A DNA stretch of 64,000 bases from the NCBI GenBank assembly GCA_014529385.2, contig CM043946.1, positions 38,020,058 through 38,084,057 on the forward strand, in the 5' to 3' direction. The stretch is from Adiantum capillus-veneris. Taxonomy: Eukaryota > Streptophyta > Polypodiopsida > Polypodiales > Pteridaceae. Under the pieces are notes generated by a model. The model was given only the letters and a program-made list of their open reading frames with translations. It searched no databases and was not told the origin of the DNA. The translations under genes and the position numbers were made by a program. Below are positions 48,495 through 59,086 of this stretch, in pieces (within the stretch, counting starts at the first letter, position 1; each line of letters begins with the position of its first letter).

Positions 48495-48786
48495 AAGGAG
48501 GTGAAGAAGAAGAAGATGGAGATGGAGATGGAGCAAGAGCACTCTTCTATTGCACAAATGAGAGAATGAGTAAAAATTAGGTTTAGTTGGCTTTTATAGG
48601 AGCTCACCCCATTCACACTTGGGCGCCCATGCTTAGCCAACTAATCCCTTGAATGTCCAAGTTAAAGTGCGCCTCTCATCGGCGATCACTCTACCTTTCC
48701 CTATTGGTCCGACAAGCCCGGTACCTGACTCTAAATAATACAACGTTTATAGATCATAGGGTGTCCGTGTGCCGTGAGGGTTAACA
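48199..48786 (-). repeat. 3' LTR of the TR-GAG element
   Basis: 588 bp. It includes a (CT)n tract (48450-48470) passing into (AC)n (48471-48495). The minus strand has a TATA box, CCTATAAAAG, at 48591-48600. Confidence 0.94.
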
Positions 48787-48788
48787 TG

Positions 48789-48798
48789 CCCCCCTTCC
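48789..48798 (-). other. Polypurine tract of the TR-GAG element
   Basis: The minus strand reads GGAAGGGGGG, two bases before the 3' LTR. Confidence 0.8.
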
Positions 48799-50424
48799 TG
48801 ATGTAGATTCCGTCCTCGGAAGCTATTGAGTTGAAGCTGGTTCGTCGAGGTGGAAGAGCATTTGAGATGAATGTCCTTAGCCTTCTTCAGTCACTACAAA
48901 ATCAAACAACATTGGCACAGTAAGTGCATTCTCTTAAAAAGCATATGCATTTAGGTAGACAAATTGATTGGTAAAAGAATTTCAAACAATTTGTTAGCAA
49001 TGAGCATTAAATTGCAATGTAATCAAATGCATAAATAGATGTAAAGGTAGAAAATTAAACAAGTCTGGGGTCACTAATTTGACGGTCAAAAGGCACTCGA
49101 GATCGAATATTAATACCATGGGTAAGCTTCTTAATTTTCAGTGGTCAATTAAGTTGTTTAATCGCGAGAGCCAAGTATTCATGTTCAAGGGCTGACTAGA
49201 GGCTATATCTAGAAAACCTTGTAGTTAAGCTACCATAAAAGGAATTTCTCATGAAATCATCGCCTGACTGATTACTTTTTCTTTGACCCCCCAAAGTCTT
49301 TTCACATTGATTCAATTATGATGTGTGTGCTTATTTTGTATGCCTTGGGTTTTTTGCTTTTCAAGGAAAAGCGCCCACGCTGGGAACCTCTAGGGCTCTA
49401 GTACCATAGGTGATACATGTGAGTGAAGTACCAAATCAAGCTGAGATTCCTCTTCCAACGTAAGATTTTACATTGTGGCACTTTGTTTTTGTGTTTGTTC
49501 ATTTTCATCATTTTAATTTTGTAACTTTGGGGGGTCATAGAACACTGTTACCCTCCCAGGCTCATCACATTAGTAAAGTCCCTTTATAATACTTAAGATA
49601 AAGGTCAATAGGGTTAAGCCCACTAGAAAGCCCTAGTACATTTCATACAATGCTGCCTAAATCGGATTAAGAACCTAAGTAACCATTGCTTATTAGGAAG
49701 GCATTCCCCACGATATTAAGAGAAGATTTCTAATACCTAGCTTGGTCAAACTAGCTTAGTCGGACTGCTTGATTTTTACACCTAAACAAGTGATTATGAC
49801 AAAACATTACATTGAATTAAATGTTCGATACTAAGCCAATGCGCTGAATATTATGCTACCAATCACAATCAAAGCAGACAAACATGGATGCAAAAAGATA
49901 AGGGCAATGTTAATGGACAAGAAACACCTGTTTGTGTCGATGGTTGCGCTTGATTTGAAGTGTGAACGAGAGAAAGGTTCCATGAAGGTCCAAATCCTAA
50001 CCACAGCAACACGCCCCTGTACACACTATGAAACTCAAACAATACCTCTAGGAGGCACATCAGTGGGAAAAGAGAACTTTACTAATCACTCAACTCTAAA
50101 ACAGTCATGACATAGGTTTCTGTTTCACTGTACCAGATGTGACATGTGTAGGTCTGAGTCAATATTTTGACTTTTAATGTGCATACTCGTTTGCTAATTG
50201 CTCTTGCTCTTTATTTTTTGTTTTTTGTGAGTATAAAGCTTTATATGTACATTCCCTAAGATTGGTGATTGAGAGGTCAGGGAAAAAGGTTGAGAGGGAA
50301 ACAAATGAATGATGGATGTCCACAAACACTCCCCCCTTCCTTGGGTAGATCATACCATTTGAAATGAGCTTGTCACCCTTTGAAACCAATTGTTCCAGTT
50401 GGTAATAGGTGAGGATTTTTGCCA
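48799..50424 (-). other. 3' non-coding region of the TR-GAG element
   Basis: 1.6 kb with no protein-like frame, where an autonomous element would carry pol. The block 49299-49490 recurs at 6127-6320. Forward and reverse frames of up to 85 codons show no motif. Confidence 0.7.
49299..49490 (+). repeat. Conserved 3' non-coding block, TR-GAG copy
   Basis: It matches 6127-6320 in the same orientation, with GGAACCTCTAGGGCTCTA and GTGAAGTACCAAATCAAG conserved. It lies about 0.5 kb before the polypurine tract. Confidence 0.75.
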
Positions 50425-50800
50425 TTAGTTTTCTATTACCCTAGGTGCCTTGTCAAGCTGCAAGGGTGGTAAGGTACTCTCCCAGGATCGAACTTGAAGT
50501 GGTTCATTAGGTGATTCTTGAACACTGGGAGGTGTGGATTCTTTTGTAGCTTCATGGAGGTCCACTACTATAGATGGAGGCTGTGTAGAAGCTTTTACCT
50601 CTATGGATGTATTACATGAGGAGCTAGAAGCTTCATGGGACTCCCCCCTTCCTGAGCTAGGTGGAACAAATCGTTCTTTCTTTGGTACCCAAACTAGCTC
50701 GGGAGCGGGTGTGTAGCATTCTGTGATTTTTTTCTTTTCACGATCATTGATTCGTTTTGGAGCTACGGGATTGGGCTTACTTGGGTCAGGTGATAGGTAA
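50425..50800 (-). CDS. Frame-shifted C-terminal extension of TR-GAG
   Basis: Near 50800 a second minus-strand phase overlaps the end of the gag-protease frame. It reads FGDWYYLSPDPSKPNPVAPK, then PAPELVWVPKKERFVPPSS and a Ser/Glu/Pro-rich tail, for about 120 codons to a TAA at 50425-50427. It has no RT motif. The smooth continuation suggests that the original protein ran into this phase and that an indel, or programmed frameshifting, separates the two. It has no start codon of its own and its function is unknown. Confidence 0.5.
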
Positions 50801-53800
50801 TACCAGTCACCAAATCCACTCTAAGGACAGAGTCTTGGAATTGCAAATAGACATGATTTTTAGACCAATCATGAACCATTTGTGCTTCCCTCATGAATGG
50901 TCGTCCTAAAATCATTTCATATGACATAAGGTGTTTAGAGAAATCCATTACAATGAACGTATGTCGTACCTTGTGTCCTAGAACTTTGATCTTAAGATCC
51001 TTGAGCATCCCCATAGGTTTGGCTATGGTACCATTTGCCATCTTTACCACAATGTTAGTAACACTGAGGCGGGGTTTTCCCATGGATTCCCAACAATCTT
51101 TTGTAACGATGCTAACTCCCGCACCACCATCAATAATTCCCTTTATAGTTAATCCCTTGGTAGTGATGGGTAGGGTCGCATTAGACTTGTCGCCTTCAAA
51201 ATACTGCCCTAATTCGTTAATGGGTACCTCAATCACAGACTCGTGTCCATCTAAGTCAAGTGATTGCACATGATTTTCCTCATCAATCATAATCGAGTCA
51301 GGCCTATTTGGTTGAGCAAACTGCGGTAATCCCGTTCGTAGCTCTCCGTTAAGGAATGCTCGAAGTGCAAGGAATAACTCAGGATCTCCATACAGCTTTG
51401 CTATGATCGTGGTTCGAACCTCAGAAGACATGAAGTCCATTAGTTTGGCAACATTCATTGGCGTTTTGCAGGGTGTAGGTCCTTGACTAGGAACTGGTGA
51501 GGATGGAATCTCATATTCCTCAATGGGATCAGGTATTCCTTCGTTAAACATCCTTTTCAACAAGAAAGGTGTACGCTCACTTTCTGATGTCCCGTCCTCA
51601 CTCCCTTCTTGGATGATACTAGATATGGCTAATGGTCTATGGTTCATGTGGGGTGGATGAACTTGCGTGGGAAACACTGTGTCATGAATTTTGACATGCA
51701 TGGGTTCTAGTTCTAGTTTCCTTTGAGTCTCCATTGAATCTGAATCATCCTCGAGGTCATTCATATACACGGGGTCATCTCCTGTTCCTATGTTTGTTTT
51801 GGAACTTGGCTTTGAATTTTCCGTATTCTGCGACTTCTTCCTTCGTGTCTTCTTTTTCTTTGCTTGGATAACTGACGCGGTATCTCTCTCTTCGAGGATA
51901 TGGCCTGGCCCTTGAAGCATGGACCGTGTAATCGCATAAGCGGGTGCGATGGGTGGTATTGGCGATGTCACACTAGCAATTTCGACCAAATTCAAGGGTG
52001 TGATTTTAGGCGCATTTGTGTTATAGGGGCATTGGGCAATCAAGTGATCTATGCCACAACGATTACATGTGAGTATTGGCATTGGAGACGTGCTCCCTTG
52101 ATTCATTTGCATCTGTGCAACATTCTTTTGCAGCCTAATAGGGCACTCCGCTGCCCGATAAGGTCCACCACACTCGTAGCATTGAAGAGGTGGCCTCCTA
52201 GCCTGGGTGTTGATATTTTGACCTCTGGATGCGAGAGCAGCAGCTTGATAAACCGGCTTGACTTGCCCCCAACAATCTTCCATGTAGTATATAGGACACT
52301 CTTCCAATGTATCTTGACCGTAGGCAATACTAGTGTCTATTTCCTCCTCACAGCCATCTACATAAGCATTTGATGGCTCACAACCCACTTGGTTCATAGG
52401 GGCGACTCTTGGATGCGGGGATTGCGGTCCTAGCACAGGAGGTGGTAGCGGTGTAGCTTGTACAACATTTTGAGATCTAGGGACCATGTGTTGCAGTAGT
52501 TGCTCAACAGGTGGATCAGGCATCAATACAGGAGCTCGAGGTGCATCCGTCCATGCTACAGGTGGTCTATTTGCCATCATACGTTTGATCATTAAACAAT
52601 CCTTAGCTTGGTGACCATACCTACCACATGCGTTGCAAGTTCCATTAAATTTTACTCTAAACGTAGGGCACTCACTAGTGCTATGTGGACCTAAGAAAAT
52701 AGAACACCATTGTTGCTCCCTTCTTGGATACATGTGACTATTTTGAGGGGGTCGATTATCCTTAAGAGACTCTTGAATTGCCTTGGTGAGGTCTGTCAAG
52801 AATGTCTCAAATACCTTTGGCTCATTGGCAATGGGCTTTGCAGTCATGGGTTCATACTCAATGGCTTGTGAGCTAGTGGATCTCGTGTCAGTAGACACCC
52901 TCATGCCTGCTATCATCAAGTTGTCCTCTAATTGGATTGCATTGGCAGTGACATCTTCCCAGGTTGTGATACCTCTAATCACTAGTCCATTATAGATTCC
53001 TTCATTCCTCAACCCTCGAATGAATCGATCAAGCAGTTGGTTATTGTTGAAGTGCTCATTTACAGGGCAGTGAGAGTTTAAGTGCTTTAGACGACTAATG
53101 AAGTCCCGTACTGACTCTCCTTTCTTACGTTCGGCCTTCTGTAGCTGAGATGCTACACCCCAAAGCACACCTTCTCGTATGTACTCCTTTAGAAACAACC
53201 TTCGCAGGGTAGGGTAGATTGTTTTCTCGTCCACCCTTAGGGTCCTATACCAATCTCCAACCTTTCCACTTAATGTCAAGCTTAAGGCATTGCACTTATG
53301 TAGTTCGTTGCGTTCCCCTAAGGAATCACATACTTGTTCAAACACTTCAATGTGTTTCCTAGCATCTTCGTCCCCATTGAATTTTTGCGTGAGTTTGGCA
53401 ATTTGTACTGCCTTACTTCTAGGCTCTCTATCAGATGCGTGACGCATATTTTCCGCGATAGATCGACCTATGGTTTGAGCAAACGCTGCCAAGTCACCTA
53501 TGTGAGGAGGCAGGGCCGGTGGAGGTACTCTTGGAATCATATGTGGGAGAGGGACGGGTACCGGTCTTGGAATATGTGTGGATGATGCAGGATATGGAAC
53601 ATAACCGGGCATAGGTCCACTCGGATAAGAGCTAGGGAGCGGCACTCGAGGAGCATAAGCAAGTGGTACAATTGGAGGTGTGGGGGCCATGTGTGCATAA
53701 GGGGCTAGAGGCACATACGGTCGAGGCCCCATATTAGGTACTACGACACTAGGTAGTGGCACTGCGCTAACCGTAGATGTCATCGGTACATTCTCTGTCA

Positions 53801-54719
53801 GGCTTATCCCTAGAGTGAGCACTGTGTTTTCCTTAATAGAGGGTTGAGCCAAGTTAGGGAAGCTAAAGTTTTCACTCAGAGGCTCAGATTGCATAGAGAC
53901 CCCAGGTGAAATGACGTAAGATGGGTCCATGGGGCTCATTAGAGGAGTCTCCATTTGTGATAGAGTAGGCTGTTGAGCCTTGCTCGTATCCAGAAATCTC
54001 ATGGGGCCAGTTGAGAGTATATTTACCCCTCGGTTTTGCCTTTCTGATTGAATAACGCCCTGGATAACATTACAGATCATTTTTTGTTGATCTTCGATGC
54101 TCGTGGCACTAGAGGTGGATTGTACAATCTCTATCCATCCTACATGGTAGGCGTATGTCCAATGATCATTAATGAACAATCCTTCTAGAGTCGACGTGTT
54201 AACGGTTTCTTGTGAGGTAGAAGCAATGTTGCTCCCCGTGGTTTTACTTGTCACCAACGGTACTCTAGAGGGAACTTCTGAAGGAGGCAGCTCAACAGGG
54301 CCTTCTTGATAAGAAGTTGGTAGGATATCCACATGGACACTCTTTGGGGGTGTGGGGTCCACGTGCGATGTGAAAGGAGAGTCCACTTCCCCACCCCCTT
54401 CGTGTGCTTCATTTGCATCAGGTTCCGAGCGAGTAGCTCTACCTAATGTTTCCATGAAACGGCTAAACATACTAGTACTAGGCTGTGGAGCTTCGGGAGG
54501 TGCATGGCCTTCTCTCTCAGTGTTTTGGGTAGGGTATGCTTCCATGATTTCTGAGTCGGAGGAGGAATCACTAGCGGCTATTTTAGGCTCTTGGGTGGTG
54601 CTACCTTGTGTCCCCGCTGAGGGTCTAGAGCTTATCGTGGATGGGTAATGGGTGTCCGTATGAACAGAGGCACCCTCAATATGCTCGTGTTCTAGCACCC
54701 GCCCAGAGCGTAAGTGCAT
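50763..54719 (-). CDS. TR-GAG gag-protease polyprotein (1318 aa)
   Basis: This is the longest open frame in the window, uninterrupted. The start MHLRSGRVLE is the first ATG after the leader. Residues 1-440 are Ser/Pro/Thr-rich and proline-rich (about 320-405). A retrotransposon-gag domain lies at about 440-600 (GDWYRTLRVDEKTIYPTLRR, then RRKKGESVRDFISRLK-like). Zinc knuckles are CNACGRYGHQAKDC (695-708), two degenerate ones at 847-859 and 885-897, and a remnant near 672. A basic KKKKTRRKK patch near 954 could be a nuclear signal. The protease has IIDGGAGVSIV (DGGA at 1197-1200) and MILGRPFM. RT is absent. The family normally forms the capsid; trans-mobilisation is inferred. It could still be translated. 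Confidence 0.93.
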   Translation of the reverse strand: MHLRSGRVLEHEHIEGASVHTDTHYPSTISSRPSAGTQGSTTQEPKIAASDSSSDSEIMEAYPTQNTEREGHAPPEAPQPSTSMFSRFMETLGRATRSEPDANEAHEGGGEVDSPFTSHVDPTPPKSVHVDILPTSYQEGPVELPPSEVPSRVPLVTSKTTGSNIASTSQETVNTSTLEGLFINDHWTYAYHVGWIEIVQSTSSATSIEDQQKMICNVIQGVIQSERQNRGVNILSTGPMRFLDTSKAQQPTLSQMETPLMSPMDPSYVISPGVSMQSEPLSENFSFPNLAQPSIKENTVLTLGISLTENVPMTSTVSAVPLPSVVVPNMGPRPYVPLAPYAHMAPTPPIVPLAYAPRVPLPSSYPSGPMPGYVPYPASSTHIPRPVPVPLPHMIPRVPPPALPPHIGDLAAFAQTIGRSIAENMRHASDREPRSKAVQIAKLTQKFNGDEDARKHIEVFEQVCDSLGERNELHKCNALSLTLSGKVGDWYRTLRVDEKTIYPTLRRLFLKEYIREGVLWGVASQLQKAERKKGESVRDFISRLKHLNSHCPVNEHFNNNQLLDRFIRGLRNEGIYNGLVIRGITTWEDVTANAIQLEDNLMIAGMRVSTDTRSTSSQAIEYEPMTAKPIANEPKVFETFLTDLTKAIQESLKDNRPPQNSHMYPRREQQWCSIFLGPHSTSECPTFRVKFNGTCNACGRYGHQAKDCLMIKRMMANRPPVAWTDAPRAPVLMPDPPVEQLLQHMVPRSQNVVQATPLPPPVLGPQSPHPRVAPMNQVGCEPSNAYVDGCEEEIDTSIAYGQDTLEECPIYYMEDCWGQVKPVYQAAALASRGQNINTQARRPPLQCYECGGPYRAAECPIRLQKNVAQMQMNQGSTSPMPILTCNRCGIDHLIAQCPYNTNAPKITPLNLVEIASVTSPIPPIAPAYAITRSMLQGPGHILEERDTASVIQAKKKKTRRKKSQNTENSKPSSKTNIGTGDDPVYMNDLEDDSDSMETQRKLELEPMHVKIHDTVFPTQVHPPHMNHRPLAISSIIQEGSEDGTSESERTPFLLKRMFNEGIPDPIEEYEIPSSPVPSQGPTPCKTPMNVAKLMDFMSSEVRTTIIAKLYGDPELFLALRAFLNGELRTGLPQFAQPNRPDSIMIDEENHVQSLDLDGHESVIEVPINELGQYFEGDKSNATLPITTKGLTIKGIIDGGAGVSIVTKDCWESMGKPRLSVTNIVVKMANGTIAKPMGMLKDLKIKVLGHKVRHTFIVMDFSKHLMSYEMILGRPFMREAQMVHDWSKNHVYLQFQDSVLRVDLVTGITYHLTQVSPIP

Positions 54720-55600
54720 GTGCTTTTGATACCCTAAGGTGTCAAAAAGCTGCTCTAGGAGGCCTTGTGACTAGTTTTTAGCGTGTTTTTTGTTTGTTTT
54801 TTTGCTAGACTTTTTAGAGCGTGTCGTGGAATGGGCCGTATGATAGCTCGAAATGAGCGTATCGGTCAAAGGGTCGTGCCGTGCTTTACAGCCCTCCGTT
54901 TGGTCACTCTATGCCCTCGGAATCCCTAAAACTATCAATTTCCAGTAGGGAACTAGGCCCAAACTAGAAAGTCTAAGGGTGCAAGTGGGAAGAGAAAGGA
55001 GGAGAGTGGAGGACTTGTCCCACATGCTCTCATTCTCTCTTGAGGGAGTAGGGTATATATATAAGAGTGAGTACGTCTAGTATATATCATAGGACTGAGG
55101 ACTGAGGCATGGGCCTGGGCCTGGGCCTGGGCCTGGGCTTAGGCTTGGGCAAATGATCCCGATCCCGATCTATCTTTTATACAAACGAACCCGTCCGTTT
55201 TAAGAGTCACGTTTTTTTATTTTCGAAAAATTTAACCGCTCGCTCGCGTTTTTATTTTCCTTTTTTTTTTCTTTTTTTTTTCTGAAAATTTTTAAATCAC
55301 TTTTTTTTCAGAATTTTTTTTTTTTGATGCAGAAATTGAAAATGCAAAAAATTGAAAAAACGCAGATTTGCAGAAAATTGAAAAAACGCAGAAATGCAGA
55401 AAATTGCAGAAATTGAAAACGCCGAAATTGAAAATGCAGAAATTGAAAAAGCACAGACAATAGCAGAAATTGAAACTTGACAGAAAATGCAGAAAACGCA
55501 AAAAACAAAAATCTCCACACACTCCTTCCCTGCCTTTCCTATGATAGAAATTGCACCACAAGAAAGCGTAAAGTGCTAACCGAGCTTAGTGTAGGGCATA
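54720..55600 (-). other. Leader of the TR-GAG element with short tandem repeats
   Basis: About 0.9 kb of non-coding DNA upstream of the gag ATG. It contains GGGCCT repeated five times with variants (55109-55150) and a run of degenerate GCAGAAATTGAAAA units (about 55325-55500) next to long A/T runs. Reverse frames here read as F/S/C-rich low-complexity peptides and are not genes. Confidence 0.7.
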
Positions 55601-55618
55601 TCCCCGATAGCGGCACCA
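55601..55618 (-). other. Primer-binding site of the TR-GAG element
   Basis: The minus strand reads TGGTGCCGCTATCGGGGA, 4 nt inside the 5' LTR. It resembles the tRNA-Asp-derived site of many plant gypsy elements with about four mismatches. Confidence 0.75.
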
Positions 55619-55622
55619 AAAA

Positions 55623-55872
55623 TGTGCGCTCCTTGCCGCACTGACGAAGCAAGGGACTTGCCAATACACCGTGTGCGAGCCACAAACAGCTCCAAGCACA
55701 CAACAAGACTAAGCTAGCAAGCTCAAGAGAACAAAGGGTGTGTCACTCACCGCTCTACGCTCGCCTTCGTGGTGGATTCCTCGCCGCGATGAAGAAGAAG
55801 CTGCAGTCGTGCCGCGCTCAACCGCTTCGCCGCCGTCGTGCCTTCGTAATACTCGATCGCACACACACTATC

Positions 55873-55907
<35 letters not shown>

Positions 55908-56198
55908 AGGAGGTGAAGAAGAAGAAGATGGAGATGGAGATGGAGCAAGAGCACTCTTCTATTGCACAAATGAGAGAATGAGTAAAAATTAGGTTTAGTT
56001 GGCTTTTATAGGAGCTCACCCCATTCACACTTGGGCGCCCATGCTTAGCCAACTAATCCCTTGAATGTCCAAGTTAAAGTGCGCCTCTCATCGGCGATCA
56101 CTCTACCTTTCCCTATTGGTCCGACAAGCCCGGTACCTGACTCTAAATAATACAACGTTTATAGATCATAGGGTGTCCGTGTGCCGTGAGGGTTAACA
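55623..56198 (-). repeat. 5' LTR of the TR-GAG element
   Basis: 576 bp. It has the same layout as the other LTR with a shorter CT/AC microsatellite (55873-55907). Confidence 0.94.
56003..56012 (-). promoter_or_regulatory. TATA box of the TR-GAG 5' LTR
   Basis: The minus strand reads CCTATAAAAG about 190 bp into the LTR, a normal U3 position. The CT/AC microsatellite lies about 100 bp downstream, probably in the transcribed R/U5 part. Confidence 0.65.
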
Positions 56199-58025
56199 TC
56201 GTTTCCTTGTGTCCATATTATAAAGCTTCTTGGTACCTGTCTTTCCATAGAGGCTAATCGTACCATGTCGCCAATCTTGAGCAGCTCCCACTGCACGTAA
56301 CCATGGTCTTCCCAGTATAATAGGATATGCTCCCAACCCTGCTGGCATCACATGAAAATCAACCACTGCCTTTGCATCATATGCCTCCACTTCTAAGCTC
56401 TTTACAACACCTACGCATTTTACTTTTTGATGGTTTGCCAATCTGATCCGAAAACCTGACACCCCAGCCACTGTGAGACCCATCTTCTCAACGCATGAGT
56501 GTGTTATGATGCATATTTGGGCTCCGCCATCCACATAACCTTGTCCCAAATTTTTCCTTTTATGCCACACATCTACTATTGGACAAATGTCTGGTAGCTC
56601 ATCCATTGCCAACACCTTTACTGAACCTCTCTCTGGCTCTTTCTCCATTGGGTTAACCATCCTCTTCCACTGTCGCTTTAGCTTAGGCACCATCTCTATA
56701 AGCTGCCCAAAAGTAACATCTGCCTTCCTGCTCGTCAGATCCTTCTTTAAGTCATAGCTTAATTGCCCATCCCCTAGTGGAAAATCTGAAACATGAAACT
56801 TTCGACGAGCTCTCCTTTTCCTCTTGGCCTTGACATCCTCGCCTTCATGGCTCTTTCCTTTCTTCTTACTAGGACCTGGGGCACTTCTTCCTTCCTTATC
56901 CTCTATGGTCCTCTTCCCAATACGCATCACTAATGTATCCTCTAGCTTTGATGCCTTCTCCAAGGTGACTACACTTAGCACTTTTGTATTTCCCTTTTCC
57001 TCCTGGGTCAGTCCACTAGTTCCTTCGTCTCCCTTAATTTCGATGCCATAATCATTTGACCTAGTTAACACCTGTCTTGGCAATGGATACATGTCTCCCC
57101 CCATCCTTGGTGGCTTATCACATTGCGGGCTGATGTGACCCAACTCTCCACAATTATAACATGTGGGTGTCTGCCTCCAAAACCTACCATTGCTTTGTCC
57201 AACACCATTCCTAGGCCTTTCTTCACCTCCTTGCTGATTTGCAAACCTCTCTCGACCTCGATTATTTCCCACTTGACCTAGCATGTTTAGGCTGAGATTC
57301 TTCATCAAATCTACCATTTGCCTCATGTCTTGCCTTAGCCCATCATCTTGCACTGCTGTAGTGACCACTGCTGGCATAACCTGAGTAGTAACAGGAACCA
57401 CTGGTTCATGATGAACCCCTGACATGCGCCCTTGTAAAGACTCTATAGGCTGAAATTCTGACCTCATTGGCAAAGACTACACCCCTAACTGGCTCATTTT
57501 CCTCAGCTTCCACTCTTTGTTCCTTGCTACCTCTAGTGCATCCTCATATGTCCTAGGCTTCTTTAGCTCCACCCTCCAATGTATATTCTCCCAAAGACCA
57601 GCCAAGAACCTGTCCTTCTTCATCATGTCAGACGGGGGTACCTGTGGTGCTAAAGCCTTGCACATTCGCTCCCATGCCAATGAAAACTTACGTATGTACG
57701 CATCTACTAGCTCACCTTCCTTCTGCACCAAACCTTGTACTTCTTGCCACACTTTGTCAGGATCTTCTATCTTCACAAACTCCACTTCCAATCCATGCCT
57801 TAGATTGTCCCAACTCAACCTTACAGGTGGATCAGCCACACGCAACTCCTCTTCAAATGCTTTAGACCAAACTCGTGCATCACTCTTCAAACAAATTTGG
57901 AGAAGGCGTAACATCTGCGCAGGGTCATGAATCTGGTTGCTAATGCAAGCAACCTCCATCTTTTCCAAAAATTCTTCCACATCTTCATCACTTCTTCCAT
58001 GGAACTCCGGATAAGAGAAAGCCAT
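56193..58025 (-). pseudogene. gag-protease of the Tat-type element, interrupted
   Basis: One phase runs from an ATG at 58025 with a single TAG at 57477-57479. The first 182 codons carry the retrotransposon-gag domain (VWQEVQGLVQKEGELVDAYI and CKALAPQVP region). The second piece has the zinc knuckle CYNCGELGHISPQC (its residues 105-118), a basic stretch, and an aspartic protease with YVDGGAQICII (residues 313-323) and YPIILGRPW. The active-site triad is D-G-G rather than D-S/T-G. The real frame is cut by the nested TR-GAG element at 56203; only the last few codons are LTR sequence. The same phase resumes at 48198. Confidence 0.9.
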
Positions 58026-59062
58026 GGCTACCCAAATTATGATGCTTTAAGAACCTCTTTGAACACAGGTGCAAGAACCCAAAACTTTTCACTATTCAAT
58101 CCCCAGAAACTTCAATGGAGCTTGTCTTTAGATAAGGACAAACACATGCACATCAAATGAGTTTTCATAGTTGATCATCGGAATTACAACAGGCAAAGGA
58201 CAATCCAGTATCTCCCTTAATCTTCTTGGCCCGAACATAAAAACTATGCGCTGCTGGAAAAAAATCTTCCTGGACACATGAACATTTATCTGGATTCTCT
58301 GAGTTAAATGAAAAGGAGTGAATTGAGGTCCATTTTGATCATCCATTAAAGCCAACCATGCAGCTCCCAAGAAGGCACACCTGACTCAACCTCTGATTTT
58401 GCCAAAATTTCAGCAGCATAACAGCATAAATGGCTCAAAATACCAAAAAACCAGCCATCATAACTTGGGAAAATTTCAACAGAGTTTCCCCAGAAGTAGA
58501 GCAGTAGGAACCCAAAATATAGACTGTCTATGTATGCATAAACTGTCAACAATAGAACCCGAGCATCAAGTAGGACTCACTAGTACATAGCCTATGGCGA
58601 GGTCACAAAAAGGGTGCTCCAGCTACCTGTATCACCGAAAGGATCTCCACATTTGAGAATCCCCCAGCTCAATAAAAACCTCACGCTATCGACCCTCACA
58701 CGAAAGCTAATGCAAATCGCGTATAGTCAAGTCTCAGAAATGACTATCTTCCAGACCAAGTCTCAGAAATGGCTGGGACTGCCAAATAAAACCATATATG
58801 GCTCCACAAAGGCGTACTATTGCAGTTTCCACAAGTAACGTACAATCCAGCAGACAATTCGCTCAAATAGGCGCCAAGTGATGCATACCCACAACAACTG
58901 CAAGTGACATCACTGCTAGTATATCACTGTACTCCAGCTACCTGTACCTGTGTGAATCACCTGTACATGTACCTGTAACCTGTAACCTGTAACCTGTAAT
59001 CTGCAACCTGCAACCTGTAATCCCGAAGCTCGAAGCTCGAAGCAGAAGGTACTCGAAGAAGA
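58026..59062 (-). other. Leader of the Tat-type element
   Basis: About 1 kb lies between primer site and gag with no protein frame. It contains the block 58616-58697, shared with the leader of the copia element (28464-28541). It also has a heptamer run, CCTGTAA repeated with variants, at about 58970-59022, followed by AGCTCGA repeats. Confidence 0.75.
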
Positions 59063-59080
59063 TCCTCCGTGGGGGCACCA
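59063..59080 (-). other. Primer-binding site of the Tat-type element
   Basis: The minus strand reads TGGTGCCCCCACGGAGGA, 6 nt inside the 5' LTR. The TGG start fits a tRNA 3' CCA. The tRNA is not assigned. Confidence 0.6.
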
Positions 59081-59086
59081 AAAGAA

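Larger units (their letters stand above)
48199..56198 (-). mobile_element. TR-GAG-type non-autonomous LTR retrotransposon
   Basis: An 8-kb element nested in the Tat element. LTRs 48199-48786 (588 bp) and 55623-56198 (576 bp) start TGTGCGCTCC and end GGTTAACA. TCGTT flanks both sides (48194-48198 and 56199-56203), a perfect 5-bp target duplication. It has a tRNA-Asp-like primer site, a polypurine tract, a leader and one large gag-protease gene, but no RT, RNase H or integrase. Apart from a 12-bp microsatellite indel the LTRs differ at about 8 positions (roughly 1.4% by eye). This fits the described class of terminal-repeat retrotransposons with a GAG domain, mobilised in trans by a relative. 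Confidence 0.95.

Noticed and set aside
55292-55561. F/S/C-rich minus-strand frames of 70-89 codons
   Set aside because: They are the GCAGAAATTGAAAA leader repeats read in reverse; three frames are open at once, as expected for short repeats.
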